A model generated the notes under the pieces. It saw nothing but the letters and a program-made list of their open reading frames with translations, had not been told where the DNA came from and did no database searches. Shown here one piece after another: positions 17,890 through 27,395 of a stretch of 64,000 nt of DNA; position 1 is the first letter of the stretch, and every line of letters starts with the position of its first letter. The DNA comes from Comamonadaceae bacterium (GTDB taxonomy: Bacteria > Pseudomonadota > Gammaproteobacteria > Burkholderiales > Burkholderiaceae_C), in contig CANFWH010000007.1 of the NCBI GenBank assembly GCA_947450645.1, positions 1 through 64,000 on the forward strand, read 5' to 3'. The position numbers were made by a program, and so were the translations under genes.

Positions 17890-19023
17890 TCAATGCGTGC
17901 GTTCAAACGCTTTCATGTACGCCACCAAAGCCTCCACACCCTTGAGCGGCATGGCGTTGTAGATCGAGGCGCGCATACCGCCAATGGCACGGTGCCCCTT
18001 CAATTGCTTGAGTCCCGCCTCATTTGCGCCTTGCAAAAATGCGGTGTTCAGTGATTCGTCTTTGAGAAAAAACGGCACGTTCATCAAGGAACGATCAGAT
18101 TTTTTAACACGGCTGGCATAGAAGGAGGTTGCATCCAAATAGTCATAAAGCAGCGCAGCTTTGGCGCGATTCTGCACTTCCATCGCGGCGAGTCCACCTT
18201 GCGCTTTGAGCCACTTGAATACGAGTCCAGCAATATAGATGCCGTAGGTGGGCGGCGTGTTGTACATCGAGTCTGTCTCGGCAAGCATTTTGTAATTGAA
18301 TACCGAGGGGCACATCGGGTGGGCGCGTGTTTCGCCCGCATCATTCAAAAGCAAATCTTCGCGCACAATGGCAATTGTCAAGCCTGCGGGGCCAATGTTC
18401 TTTTGCGCGCCGCCGTAAATGAGTCCGTATTTCGATACATCCACAGGACGTGACAAAATGTGGGAAGACATATCCGCCACGATGGGCGTGTCCTTGAAAG
18501 CCACACCGTGCGTGGCCTCCAGCTGGGGCGTGAAGTGATATTCCACGCCATTAATCGTCTCGTTGGTGCACAGATGCAAATAAGCTGCGCTTGACTTTAG
18601 CTTCCATGATTCGATGGGCGGTACTTGCGTGAAGCCATTATCCACGGCACTTGCGGCAATATTCATCTTGCCGTAGCGCTGCGCTTCTAGATGCGATTTT
18701 TCAGACCACACACCTGTGATGACGATGTCAGCTTCGTTGGCCGTCCCGCTTTTCCCGCGCATGAGATTCAGTGGCACGATAGCGTTTTCACCCAGCCCAC
18801 CGCCTTGCAAAAACAAAATTTTGTAATTGGCAGGTACGGCGAGCAACTCGCGCAAATCCGCCAGCGCCTCGGCGTGAATGCCCATGAAGTCGCTGCCGCG
18901 ATGACTCATCTCCATCACGCTCATGCCTGTGCCGTGCCAATCTAACATCTCAGCGGCGGCCTGCGCCAGCACGACTTCGGGTAGTGCGGCGGGACCTGCG
19001 GAGAAATTAAAAACGCGCGTCAT
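17890..19023 (-). CDS. serC: phosphoserine aminotransferase
   Basis: SerC converts 3-phosphohydroxypyruvate to phosphoserine in serine synthesis and also serves pyridoxal-phosphate synthesis. 377 residues opening [15 protein letters not shown], the family signature. The PLP lysine lies in [14 protein letters not shown], and [14 protein letters not shown] is the conserved C-terminal motif. Length is slightly above the usual ~360. The start overlaps the preceding aminotransferase stop as ATGA. Confidence 0.95.
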   Translation of the reverse strand: MTRVFNFSAGPAALPEVVLAQAAAEMLDWHGTGMSVMEMSHRGSDFMGIHAEALADLRELLAVPANYKILFLQGGGLGENAIVPLNLMRGKSGTANEADIVITGVWSEKSHLEAQRYGKMNIAASAVDNGFTQVPPIESWKLKSSAAYLHLCTNETINGVEYHFTPQLEATHGVAFKDTPIVADMSSHILSRPVDVSKYGLIYGGAQKNIGPAGLTIAIVREDLLLNDAGETRAHPMCPSVFNYKMLAETDSMYNTPPTYGIYIAGLVFKWLKAQGGLAAMEVQNRAKAALLYDYLDATSFYASRVKKSDRSLMNVPFFLKDESLNTAFLQGANEAGLKQLKGHRAIGGMRASIYNAMPLKGVEALVAYMKAFERTH

Positions 19024-20204
19024 TTTTCAGCGGCAATGCACTTGGCAAGGATGGCAATGCCTTTGTTGATTTGCTCTACGCTTGCTGTGACGAATGACAG
19101 ACGCAGCTTGTTGTGCTCCATCTCGTCCTCGTTGGCATAAAAGGCTGCGCCCGGTACAAAGGCAATACCTTGCTCCACAGCCTTATGTAGCAAGGCTTGC
19201 GAGTTGATGTGCTTTGGCAGCGTCAGCCACAAAAACATGCCGCCAATGGGTTTATTCCACGTCACAGTCGCTGGCATTTCGCGCTCGAGTGCGCCCAGCA
19301 TGGCTTCCAATTGCGACTTGTAGAGCGCCCGAATGCTGGGCTTGTGTTTAGGAATGAAGTCGCTGTGCAAGAGCTCGTAGAGTACACGTTGATTCAAACT
19401 AGGCGTGTGCAAATCGGCGGCTTGTTTGGCTTGCAGCATTTTTGGATACAGCACAGGCGGCAACACCATAAAGCCCAAACGCAGACCAGGTGCTAAGATT
19501 TTGGAGAACGAGCCAAGATAGATCGTGCCCTCGGGATTGCGCGATGTCAGCGTAGCAGGCGGTTCTTCGCCAAACCACAAATCGCCATAGGGGTTGTCTT
19601 CTACAAGGCACAGCCCGTGTGCCTTGGCGAGCACCGAAAGCCGGGCGCGGCGGCTCTCGGGCATGGTGCGTCCCGTTGGGTTTTGGAAGTTCGGTAGCAA
19701 ATAAAGGAAGCGCGGCTTTTGATTAGCAGGTGTGTTTTTGAGCTGCACTTCTAGCGCATCCACGTCTAAGCCATCGTCGTCGCAAGCCACGCTTACCATG
19801 CGCGGCTCCATCGGCGTAAAGGCTTGCACCGCACCAAGGTAAGTGGGTGATTCCACCCACACAATACTGTCCTTGTCGATCAAAATTTTGGCGATTAAAT
19901 CGAGACCTTGCTGCGAGCCTGTCGTAATCAACACTTGGTCAGGTGATACGTCCCACGGCAGCATCTTGGCGACTGCTTCGCGCAGGGGGCTATAGCCTTC
20001 CGATGTGGCGTATTGCAAGGCAGCTTCGCCGTCTTCCGTCAATATTTTGGTGACAGCGGCATTGACTTCCGCAATGGGAAAAGTTTTAGGCGAAGGTAAA
20101 CCACCCGCAAAGCTGATGATGCCGGGGCGCTCGGTAACCTTCAAAATCTCCCGAATAAAAGAGGGGTTCATGCGCTCTGCGCGGGCGGCCATTGTCCAAT
20201 TCAT
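19020..20204 (-). CDS. PLP-dependent aminotransferase, class I (2-aminoadipate/LysN-like)
   Basis: 394 residues of fold-type I aminotransferase. It opens [19 protein letters not shown] and [13 protein letters not shown], the N-terminal pattern of the 2-aminoadipate/aromatic aminotransferases related to MocR regulators but without their DNA-binding domain. The PLP lysine is in [16 protein letters not shown], and the phosphate-contacting GSQQGLDLI and PNFQNPTG motifs are present. The exact amino donor cannot be told from sequence. It sits 11 bp after secF and overlaps serC by 4 bp, so it is part of the long minus-strand run. Confidence 0.88.
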   Translation of the reverse strand: MNWTMAARAERMNPSFIREILKVTERPGIISFAGGLPSPKTFPIAEVNAAVTKILTEDGEAALQYATSEGYSPLREAVAKMLPWDVSPDQVLITTGSQQGLDLIAKILIDKDSIVWVESPTYLGAVQAFTPMEPRMVSVACDDDGLDVDALEVQLKNTPANQKPRFLYLLPNFQNPTGRTMPESRRARLSVLAKAHGLCLVEDNPYGDLWFGEEPPATLTSRNPEGTIYLGSFSKILAPGLRLGFMVLPPVLYPKMLQAKQAADLHTPSLNQRVLYELLHSDFIPKHKPSIRALYKSQLEAMLGALEREMPATVTWNKPIGGMFLWLTLPKHINSQALLHKAVEQGIAFVPGAAFYANEDEMEHNKLRLSFVTASVEQINKGIAILAKCIAAEK

Positions 20205-20215
20205 TACCTATCTCC

Positions 20216-21181
20216 TTAAACAGTCGCACCACGATGTGGGTCTAGCGGATCCTCGGACTCGTAGCCATCTTTTCTAGGTATTGCCTTGACCAAGTCTTCA
20301 CGCTTAATGCCCAGCCACATGGCAATGGCTGCCGCCACAAACACGGACGAATAAATACCAAACAAAATACCAATAGTCAGTGCCAGCGCAAAGTAGTGCA
20401 GCGTCGCGCCACCGAATACCAACATGGATAGCACCATCAACTGCGTACAACCGTGCGTGATGATGGTGCGGCTAATCGTGGAGGTAATCGCGTTATTGAT
20501 GATCTCCTGCGTATTCATTTTGCGATAGCGTCTAAAGTTTTCACGGATTCGGTCAAAAATAACCACTGATTCATTCACTGAATAACCCAGCACGGCGAGT
20601 ACAGCAGCCAGCACGGTAAGGGAGAACTCCCACTCAAAAAATGCGAAGAATCCCAAGATGATGACCACATCGTGCAAGTTGGCAATGATGGCGGCGACGG
20701 CAAACTTCCACTCGAAGCGCATCGCTAAATAAATCATGATCCCTGCGACCACGCAGGCCAAGGCTTTCAGGCCATCTTGCGCTAACTCTTCGCCCACTTG
20801 GGGGCCGACAAACTCGGTGCGGCGCATGACCACGTCTGCTGCATCCACTTTGAGTGCGGTCATGACCTTGTCGGACTGCTGCGCTGAGCTCACGCCTTTT
20901 TGCGCAGGCAGACGAATCATCACATCGCGCGAGTTGCCAAAGTTTTGCACTTGGATGTCGGTGTAGCCAAGGCTGGCGACCGTATTGCGCACCTTGGTCA
21001 GGTCGGCGGTTTGTGAGTAGCTCACCTCCATCACCGTGCCGCCCGTGAACTCCACGGACAAATGCAAGCCCTTATAGGACAAGAAAAAGACGGCGGCGGC
21101 AAAGGTCAAAAACGAGATGACGTTAAAGATCAGCGCATGGCGCATGAAGGGGATGTCTTTGTGGATCTTAAAAAATTCCAT
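20216..21181 (-). CDS. secF: protein translocase subunit SecF
   Basis: SecF works with SecD and YajC to drive late steps of Sec export using the proton gradient. 321 residues with six transmembrane segments: one near the N-terminus (about 14-32), then a periplasmic domain with SVEFTGGTVMEVSY, then five clustered ones. RRTEFVGPQVGEEL and VLGYSVNESVVIFDRIREN are the conserved SecF motifs. It follows secD after 18 bp. The C-terminus is short and charged, as usual. Confidence 0.96.
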   Translation of the reverse strand: MEFFKIHKDIPFMRHALIFNVISFLTFAAAVFFLSYKGLHLSVEFTGGTVMEVSYSQTADLTKVRNTVASLGYTDIQVQNFGNSRDVMIRLPAQKGVSSAQQSDKVMTALKVDAADVVMRRTEFVGPQVGEELAQDGLKALACVVAGIMIYLAMRFEWKFAVAAIIANLHDVVIILGFFAFFEWEFSLTVLAAVLAVLGYSVNESVVIFDRIRENFRRYRKMNTQEIINNAITSTISRTIITHGCTQLMVLSMLVFGGATLHYFALALTIGILFGIYSSVFVAAAIAMWLGIKREDLVKAIPRKDGYESEDPLDPHRGATV

Positions 21182-21199
21182 GATGTGTATTCCTTATTC

Positions 21200-23062
21200 T
21201 TATTTTTTTGCTTCAGGCTTCCACACCGTGCCAATGGACACGGTTTGCAATTTCTTACGACCACCGTACCAAAGATTAACCAAGCCGCGCGAGAACAGCA
21301 CGGCTGAAAACATGCTGGTCAAAATGCCAAGGCAGTGCACTACAGCAAAGCCCCGCACAGGCCCCGAGCCAAACGCAAGTAAGGCCAAGCCAGCAATCAA
21401 AGTGGTCACGTTGGAGTCGAGAATCGTGGCCCAAGCGCGGTCGTAACCCGTATGAATAGCGGCTTGCGGGCTAGCACCGCCCCGCAGCTCTTCGCGCACA
21501 CGCTCGTTAATCAGCACATTGGAGTCAATCGCCATACCGAGCGCAAGCGCCATAGCGGCCACGCCAGGCAGAGTCAGCGTGGCTTGTATCATGGAGAGTA
21601 CGGAGAGTAGCAAAATCAAGTTCACGGCCAAAGCAACACTTGAAAACACGCCAAACATCAAGTAATAGATAGACATAAAAGCGACAACGACAACAAAGCC
21701 CCAAGTCACAGAATGAAATCCCTTTTCGATATTTTCAGCGCCGAGGGATGGACCAATCGTGCGCTCTTCAATGATCTCCATCGGTGCTGCCAGTGCGCCC
21801 GCGCGTAGCAAGAGGGCGAGGTCGTTGGCATCGGCTGTTGAGCCTGCGCCTGTAATTTGAAAGCGGGTACCGAGTTCGCCTTGAATCGTGGCCACAGAAA
21901 TCGCTTCGCCCTTGCCTTTTTCAAAGAGCATGATGGCCATGCGCTTGCCAATGTTGTCGCGGCTCATATCGCGCACGGCACGTCCGCCCTTGGCGTCCAT
22001 CGATAGATCAACTTTAGGGCGCTGGCTTTGCTGGTCAATGCCTGTTTGTGCATCGGTCAAGTTTTCGCCTGTGGCGATGACTTGTTTTTTGACAATCACG
22101 GGGCGACCACCACGCTCAAAAAATCGCTCTGATCCAAACGGTACGGGCGCTTGCCCCATTTCGGCCAATTTACCTTCTTGGCTTTCGTCAACCAAACGCA
22201 TCTCTAGCGTAGCCGTACGTCCCAAAATATCTTTGGCCTTGGCTGTGTCTTGTACACCAGGCAATTGCACCACGATGCGGTCTGTGCCTTGTTGCGCAAT
22301 CACGGGTTCGGAGACACCCAACTCGTTGATACGGTTGTGCAAGGTGGTGATGTTCTGCTTAAGTGCTTGATCTTGCAGTTTGATAGCGGCAGAAGGTTTG
22401 GGTGTGAGCACAAGTTTGAAGTCGGTGCCATCAGGCGCAACATTCGCTTCGTAATCTTGAAACTGGTCTTGCACAATGTCTTTGGCTTTACTCAAAATCG
22501 CCATTTCGCGGAACTTCACTTCAACGTTATTGCCATCGCGTGTGATGCCGCTGTGTCGAATATCTTTGTCGCGTAGCATGGCGCGCAAATCGTTACCCGT
22601 GGATTCGGCTTTTTTAGCAATTACATCCTTCATATCGACTTGCAACATAAAGTGGACACCGCCCCGCAAGTCTAGTCCTAGATACATGGGCGATGCGTGC
22701 AAGGCTACCAGCCACTTGGGCGTGCGCGGCACAAGGTTGAGCGCCACGATGTAGTTAGCGTCAGTTGCGTCGGGTACGAGCACTTTTTGCAGAGCATCTT
22801 TGGCTTTGAGTTGGGTATCAGTATCTGCCAGCCGTGCCTTAATGGACGTGCCTTCCAGCGCAATCGTGTCTGCTTGCACGCCCGCATCTTTGAGCGCTTG
22901 CTCAACCTTACCGAGTAAGGCCAAATCAACCTTGCTGCTAGAGCGCAAAGACGACACCTGCACCGCAGGCGCTTCGCCATACAAATTGGGCAAGGCATAA
23001 AGAAGGGAAATGAGCAGCACCACACCAATGGTGATGTACTTCCAAAGCGGATAACGATTCAT
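21200..23062 (-). CDS. secD: protein translocase subunit SecD
   Basis: 620 residues. The start at 23062 (MNRYPLWKYITIGVVLL) is chosen because it has a GAGG ribosome site about 6 bp upstream and begins with the expected first transmembrane segment; the open frame reaches 23155 but would overlap yajC. The periplasmic P1 domain follows (LDLRGGVHFMLQVD). The C-terminal five-helix bundle carries GMAIDSNVLINERVREELR, which holds the conserved Asp and Arg of proton-coupled SecD. It lies between yajC and secF in the classical order. Confidence 0.96.
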   Translation of the reverse strand: MNRYPLWKYITIGVVLLISLLYALPNLYGEAPAVQVSSLRSSSKVDLALLGKVEQALKDAGVQADTIALEGTSIKARLADTDTQLKAKDALQKVLVPDATDANYIVALNLVPRTPKWLVALHASPMYLGLDLRGGVHFMLQVDMKDVIAKKAESTGNDLRAMLRDKDIRHSGITRDGNNVEVKFREMAILSKAKDIVQDQFQDYEANVAPDGTDFKLVLTPKPSAAIKLQDQALKQNITTLHNRINELGVSEPVIAQQGTDRIVVQLPGVQDTAKAKDILGRTATLEMRLVDESQEGKLAEMGQAPVPFGSERFFERGGRPVIVKKQVIATGENLTDAQTGIDQQSQRPKVDLSMDAKGGRAVRDMSRDNIGKRMAIMLFEKGKGEAISVATIQGELGTRFQITGAGSTADANDLALLLRAGALAAPMEIIEERTIGPSLGAENIEKGFHSVTWGFVVVVAFMSIYYLMFGVFSSVALAVNLILLLSVLSMIQATLTLPGVAAMALALGMAIDSNVLINERVREELRGGASPQAAIHTGYDRAWATILDSNVTTLIAGLALLAFGSGPVRGFAVVHCLGILTSMFSAVLFSRGLVNLWYGGRKKLQTVSIGTVWKPEAKK

Positions 23063-23075
23063 AGAAACCTCAAAA

Positions 23076-23417
23076 TTAAGCGCGCGTGCCTTTTGGCAAA
23101 ATTTGAGCCACAGCAAAACGCTGCACTTGCATTTCAACGCCAGCGGCCACTTCAATCGTCACAATAGAGTCGCCCATCTTGGTAATCGTGCCAATCACGC
23201 CACCAGCAGTCGCCACTTCGTCGCCCTTGGCCAGTGCTTCCAACATGGCCTTGGTTTCTTTTTGACGTTTCATTTGTGGGCGAATCATCACAAAGTACAG
23301 CACCACAAACATCAACACCAAAGGCAACATGCCTTGCAAAGAACTCATGATGCCGTCGCCACCAGCGGCAGCAGCAGGAGCGGTTTGGGCGATAGCGGAA
23401 GAGATAAACATAGACAT
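23076..23417 (-). CDS. yajC: Sec translocon accessory subunit YajC
   Basis: 113 residues with one transmembrane segment (about 29-44: LPLVLMFVVLYFVMIRPQ) followed by the YajC signature RPQMKRQKE, then a cytosolic part with GDEVATAGGVIGTI. It belongs to the SecDF-YajC complex. A TTGGAG ribosome site precedes the ATG. It is the first gene of the long minus-strand run and begins 24 bp after the terminator of the lipA-SIMPL unit. Confidence 0.95.
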   Translation of the reverse strand: MSMFISSAIAQTAPAAAAGGDGIMSSLQGMLPLVLMFVVLYFVMIRPQMKRQKETKAMLEALAKGDEVATAGGVIGTITKMGDSIVTIEVAAGVEMQVQRFAVAQILPKGTRA

Positions 23418-23440
23418 AGGAAAACTCCAAGTAAGTCAGT

Positions 23441-23478
23441 TAAAAATAAAAAAGCAACCACACATTTTAGGTGGTTGC
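23441..23478 (-). terminator. intrinsic terminator of the lipA-SIMPL unit
   Basis: On the minus strand a perfect 8-bp stem GCAACCAC/GTGGTTGC (23454-23478, nine-base loop) is followed at once by a T-run (TTTTTTATTTTT, 23453-23442). It lies 20 bp after the SIMPL stop and before yajC, and separates the two transcription units. No U-tract exists on the plus side, so it works in one direction only. Confidence 0.85.
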
Positions 23479-23498
23479 CAGTCAAGAAGCGCGAGGCG

Positions 23499-24203
23499 CT
23501 ATTTCAGCTGGATCGAACCGCTCACGGTCAGGTTAATCACGGTGCGTCCCGCTTCAATCTGCACGGGCGCAGCGTCCGCCATCGCAGCGGCTCTAGCCAT
23601 CATCATCATCGGGCGCGGCGGGTTAGGTTGCTCAAGCTGCGCTTGTTGGATATTGATTTCGCGAATCGTGTAACCAGAGAATCCCAGCGTTTGCGCGGCC
23701 ACTTTTGCCTTGGCTTGGAACGCCTGCAAGCCTTGCTGTAAAAGGGCTGCGTCCTCGCGCGTCTTCAGTTCGCGGCTCACTTCAAAGCCGCTGCCCACCA
23801 TCTTGAGCGATTGGCTGAGATTGCCAGAGAGCTTGCCAAGCGAGCCAAAATCTTTGCTCTTCAAAATCAAATCCGAGCGCACCGTCCAGCCAATCACGTT
23901 GCCCTTGTTGTCATATTGCTGCTGCGTAGAAAAGTTACCCGTGATGGCTTCCACGCCACTCACCGCCTTGGCTTCGCGCACCGCGTCGCCCATGATTTTG
24001 TTGATTTGCTGCGTGATGGCAGACGCGTCAGATCCTGATTTTTCCGCCGCCATCGTCAGTACGGCGGTGTCAGGCGTGATCGGCGCAGAAACCACCGCGT
24101 CTAAGCGCACGAGGTTGAGGGATTCAGGGACAGTTTGCGCAAACGTAGCGCTCGCACATAAAACGGTGACCGCTAAAACTAAAAGACGTTTGATTGCGTT
24201 CAT
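23499..24203 (-). CDS. SIMPL-domain (DUF541) periplasmic protein
   Basis: 234 residues. The signal peptide [22 protein letters not shown] has a TFA cleavage site. A SIMPL (DUF541) domain covers most of the mature protein, with [18 protein letters not shown] near the start and a C-terminal [13 protein letters not shown] strand. A Met-rich patch [13 protein letters not shown] near residue 197-209 is odd and could bind copper or be oxidation-sensitive. The family is envelope-located with poorly defined stress roles. It overlaps the lipA stop as ATGA. Confidence 0.85.
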   Translation of the reverse strand: MNAIKRLLVLAVTVLCASATFAQTVPESLNLVRLDAVVSAPITPDTAVLTMAAEKSGSDASAITQQINKIMGDAVREAKAVSGVEAITGNFSTQQQYDNKGNVIGWTVRSDLILKSKDFGSLGKLSGNLSQSLKMVGSGFEVSRELKTREDAALLQQGLQAFQAKAKVAAQTLGFSGYTIREINIQQAQLEQPNPPRPMMMMARAAAMADAAPVQIEAGRTVINLTVSGSIQLK

Positions 24204-25192
24204 GCCAACACGCTATGTGCTTGTTGATCCGCATGGTACGAGCTGCGTACCATGGCTCCCACAGCCGCGTGACTAAAGCCCATTTCGTAGGCCTTTGCCT
24301 CAAACATCTTGAACGTATCGGGATGCACATAGCGGCGCACGGGTAGGTGGCTAGTGGACGGCGCTAGGTATTGTCCAATCGTCAGCATGTCGATGTGGTG
24401 ATCGCGCATGTCCTGCATCACTTGCAAAATCTCTTCGTCCGTCTCACCAAGGCCAACCATGATGCCGCTTTTGGTAGGCACGCTGGGGTGAAGGGCCTTA
24501 AACTTTTTGAGCAAATTCAAGCTGAATTGGTAGTCCGAGCCTGGGCGCGCTTCTTTGTAGAGGCGCGGCGCGGTCTCTAGGTTGTGGTTCATCACGTCGG
24601 GCGGCGCGAGCTTCAAAATCTCTAGCGCACGGTCGTCGCGGCCTCTAAAGTCAGGCACGAGAATTTCGATTTGTGTGGTGGGCGACAGCTCGCGCACAGC
24701 ACGGATGCAATCGACAAAATGCTGCGAGCCACCATCGCGCAGGTCGTCGCGGTCAACGGAAGTAATCACCACATATTTGAGCTTGAGCGCCGCAATCGTC
24801 TTGGCAAGATTTTGCGGTTCATTCACGTCTAGCGGATCAGGGCGGCCATGTCCCACATCGCAAAATGGGCAGCGCCGCGTGCACTTGTCACCCATGATCA
24901 TGAAGGTCGCCGTGCCCTTGCCAAAGCACTCGCCGATGTTGGGGCACGAGGCCTCTTCGCACACGGTGTTGAGTTTGTTCTCGCGCAGGATTTGTTTGAT
25001 TTCGTTAAACCGAGTCGAGGCCGAGCCTGCCTTCACGCGAATCCAATCGGGCTTTTTTAAAACCTCGGCTTGCACGACCTTGACGGGAATGCGCGACAGC
25101 TTGGCTCCTGCTTTTTGCTTGGCGAGGGGGTTGTAGGTTTCAACCGATTGCGCGGTGCGGACGACAGGGTTCGGAGTTTCGAGTGTGCTCAT
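24200..25192 (-). CDS. lipA: lipoyl synthase
   Basis: A radical-SAM enzyme that inserts two sulfurs into protein-bound octanoyl groups to make lipoyl cofactor. 330 residues. The auxiliary-cluster cysteines lie in [13 protein letters not shown], and the radical-SAM cluster motif is [10 protein letters not shown]-terminal Arg-Ser-Ser motif (MVRSSYHAD) is the expected third ligand of the auxiliary cluster. lipB, usually next to lipA, is not present in the window. It starts 22 bp from the divergent tonB start; a TACAAT hexamer reads towards tonB in between. Confidence 0.96.
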   Translation of the reverse strand: MSTLETPNPVVRTAQSVETYNPLAKQKAGAKLSRIPVKVVQAEVLKKPDWIRVKAGSASTRFNEIKQILRENKLNTVCEEASCPNIGECFGKGTATFMIMGDKCTRRCPFCDVGHGRPDPLDVNEPQNLAKTIAALKLKYVVITSVDRDDLRDGGSQHFVDCIRAVRELSPTTQIEILVPDFRGRDDRALEILKLAPPDVMNHNLETAPRLYKEARPGSDYQFSLNLLKKFKALHPSVPTKSGIMVGLGETDEEILQVMQDMRDHHIDMLTIGQYLAPSTSHLPVRRYVHPDTFKMFEAKAYEMGFSHAAVGAMVRSSYHADQQAHSVLA

Positions 25193-25214
25193 CGGGTGAT
25201 TTTACAATCGTGTG

Positions 25215-25883
25215 ATGCCCACGATGCCCATGCGCACAGACCCTTATGCTAGAACGCCCGCCGTGTTGTCCAAGACGGGCAAAACCTTTGCGCTCGTGCT
25301 CGCGCTGCACGTGGGATTGTTTTGGTTGGCGCAAGTATTTTGGACAAGCGAACCTTTAACTGCCGTGCGCGAAGTTGTCGCTGCGCAGTTGATTCAAGAA
25401 TTCCGCGCACCTGAGCCGCCCAAGCCAGAGCCGCCAGCGCCAAAAGTGCCACCTCCGCAGGCCTCACCAGTATTGCCTTCCCAGATGCCAACGCCTGTAG
25501 CCCAGGCGCCATCTGCCTTGCCAGCCATTACTGCTGCGCCGACGACTCCCGCACCTGCATCACTCGCTGCACCTGCACCCACCGCTACCGCCCGCGCGCC
25601 TGTGGTGGTGGCGGCTGCGGCACGCATGGACTCGTGCGAGCGACCCCGCTATCCATCCGCATCGGAGCGACTGCGAGAGGAGGGCGTGGTGACGCTCAAG
25701 TTTTTAATCGGTGAAAATGGGCAGGTGCTGAGCGGTAGTGTTGACAAGACAAGTGGCCATAAGCGTTTAGATGATGCGGCGCTTGCTGCCCTTAGTTTGT
25801 GCAAATTTAGACCCGCGACGGTGGACGGGAAGCCGAAGCAAGAGTGGTCGGCACTTAGGTATCGATGGGAAATTAACGATTAG
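25215..25883 (+). CDS. tonB: energy transducer TonB
   Basis: 222 residues. TonB transmits the inner-membrane proton gradient to outer-membrane receptors. There is an N-terminal membrane anchor (about 19-38: GKTFALVLALHVGLFWLAQV), a proline- and alanine-rich periplasmic linker (about 65-130) and a C-terminal TonB domain with RPRYPSASERLREEGVVTLK and the LDDAALAALSLCKFRPA segment. The start could be GTG 25212, ATG 25215 or ATG 25224. A TACAAT hexamer at 25203-25208 leaves almost no leader. No convincing Fur box is visible. exbB follows 19 bp downstream. Confidence 0.9.
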   Translation: MPTMPMRTDPYARTPAVLSKTGKTFALVLALHVGLFWLAQVFWTSEPLTAVREVVAAQLIQEFRAPEPPKPEPPAPKVPPPQASPVLPSQMPTPVAQAPSALPAITAAPTTPAPASLAAPAPTATARAPVVVAAAARMDSCERPRYPSASERLREEGVVTLKFLIGENGQVLSGSVDKTSGHKRLDDAALAALSLCKFRPATVDGKPKQEWSALRYRWEIND

Positions 25884-25902
25884 GAAAAATGAGGAATACG
25901 AG

Positions 25903-26520
25903 ATGAATATAGACAACCCCTACGGATTGATGGCGCTTTGGGCGCAGGGCGATTGGATTGCCAAGAGCACGCTTTTGATACTCGCGCTGATGAGCATGGG
26001 CTCGTGGACGATTATTTTGACCAAGTGGCTAGAGCAGCAAAAATTAGCCAAGCTTGCTGCACTTATAGATACCTCTTTTTGGCAAGCCAGCAGTATCCAA
26101 GCGGGTACCGATCAACTGCCAAGCCACAGCCCGTATCGCTTTGTGGCCGATTCGGCGCTAGAGCCCGAGCAGCGGGGACGTACGCTAGAGCAAAGCATTG
26201 AGCGAGCACTGGCTAAAGTGCAAAGTCGTTTTTCTGATGGCATGACGCTCTTGGCAACGGTCGGTTCGACCGCTCCGTTTGTCGGACTCTTTGGCACGGT
26301 ATGGGGTATCTATAACGCGCTCGTCAAGATTGGTGTGTCGGGGCAAGCCAGTATTGATAAGGTTGCGGGGCCTGTGGGCGAAGCGCTCATCATGACGGCG
26401 CTGGGACTCGCGGTGGCGGTGCCCGCGGTGCTGGGCTACAACTGGTTACTGCGCCGTAACAAGCTGGCGATGGAGCATGTGCGTGAGTTTGGGGTTGATC
26501 TGTCCACCTCCATCAAATAA
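25903..26520 (+). CDS. exbB: TonB-system/MotA-TolQ-ExbB proton channel protein
   Basis: 205 residues from ATG 25903, which has a GAGG ribosome site; the open frame extends upstream into tonB but is not needed. Three transmembrane segments: about 19-38 (TLLILALMSMGSWTIIL), then a cytoplasmic loop, then ATVGSTAPFVGLFGTVWGI and AVAVPAVLGYNWLL. The ExbB/TolQ signature APFVGLFGTVWGI is present. Together with the two ExbD proteins it energises TonB. It ends 15 bp before the first exbD. Confidence 0.94.
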   Translation: MNIDNPYGLMALWAQGDWIAKSTLLILALMSMGSWTIILTKWLEQQKLAKLAALIDTSFWQASSIQAGTDQLPSHSPYRFVADSALEPEQRGRTLEQSIERALAKVQSRFSDGMTLLATVGSTAPFVGLFGTVWGIYNALVKIGVSGQASIDKVAGPVGEALIMTALGLAVAVPAVLGYNWLLRRNKLAMEHVREFGVDLSTSIK

Positions 26521-26535
26521 CAAGCAAATCTGAAA

Positions 26536-26952
26536 ATGGCTTTGTCTTATCGCCCAACTGACGACGACGCGGTGCTATCCGACATCAACACCACGCCTTT
26601 GGTGGACGTGATGCTGGTGCTGCTCATCATCTTTTTGATTACGATTCCTGTGGTGACGACTTCTATCAAAGTCGATCTGCCCAAAGAGTCGAACGCGGTG
26701 CGCGAGACTAAGCCTGAAAACATTGTGGTGTCGGTGGATAGCCAAGGCGCGATTTTTTGGTACGACACCAAAATCACCAGCGTGGATCTCGGCAAACGCT
26801 TGAGCACCGTGGCTTCGCGAACACCGCAGCCCGAAGTGCAAATTCGTGGCGATGGCAAAGCGGACTACAAAAGCATCGGGCAAATCGTGACTGCTGCTAG
26901 GTCAGCGGGCATTGCCAAAATCGGCTTCATCACGGAGCCAGCGCCAAAATGA
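26536..26952 (+). CDS. exbD: ExbD, first copy
   Basis: 138 residues with one transmembrane helix at about 23-42. The conserved DINTTPLVDVMLVLLIIF carries the proton-carrying Asp (the D of LVDVM). The periplasmic part carries VSVDSQGAIFW. The stop overlaps the start of the second exbD as ATGA, so the two are translationally coupled. Confidence 0.93.
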   Translation: MALSYRPTDDDAVLSDINTTPLVDVMLVLLIIFLITIPVVTTSIKVDLPKESNAVRETKPENIVVSVDSQGAIFWYDTKITSVDLGKRLSTVASRTPQPEVQIRGDGKADYKSIGQIVTAARSAGIAKIGFITEPAPK

Positions 26953-27395
26953 GCATCAAATTAGGGTCAGATCCTCATTCTTTGGATGGCGAGCCCATGC
27001 TGGATATGAACACCACGCCGCTAATCGACGTGATGCTCGTGCTCTTGGTCATGCTCATCATCACGATTCCCGTGCAGCTGCATTCGGTGAATATGAATAT
27101 GCCCAAAGCGGCAGCGAGTGCGCCAAAAATCAAACCGCAAATCATCAAAATTGACATCAACGACAGCAACCAAATTGTTTGGAATGGCGAAATTTTGACA
27201 GACAAAGCACTGCTGCAGGCCAATCTGGATAAGGCTTCCCAAGCATCTGCCGATGTGGAAGCGCAACCTGAAATTCACATCAAGCCCAGCGATACAGCTA
27301 AGTATGACAACGTGGCTGCTGTGCTGGCAGCTGCGCAGCGGGCAGGGCTCAAAAAAATTGGGATTGTGAGTTCGACTGCAGGTGTGGCGCTATGA
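26949..27395 (+). CDS. exbD: ExbD, second copy
   Basis: 148 residues. Paralogue of the preceding gene with the same core DMNTTPLIDVMLVLLVML holding the critical Asp, but a different periplasmic domain (NDSNQIVWNGEILTDKALL). Tandem exbD pairs are known in systems where the ExbD subunits form the dimer inside the ExbB pore; here two different subunits may assemble. Its stop overlaps the glk start as ATGA. Confidence 0.9.
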   Translation: MSIKLGSDPHSLDGEPMLDMNTTPLIDVMLVLLVMLIITIPVQLHSVNMNMPKAAASAPKIKPQIIKIDINDSNQIVWNGEILTDKALLQANLDKASQASADVEAQPEIHIKPSDTAKYDNVAAVLAAAQRAGLKKIGIVSSTAGVAL

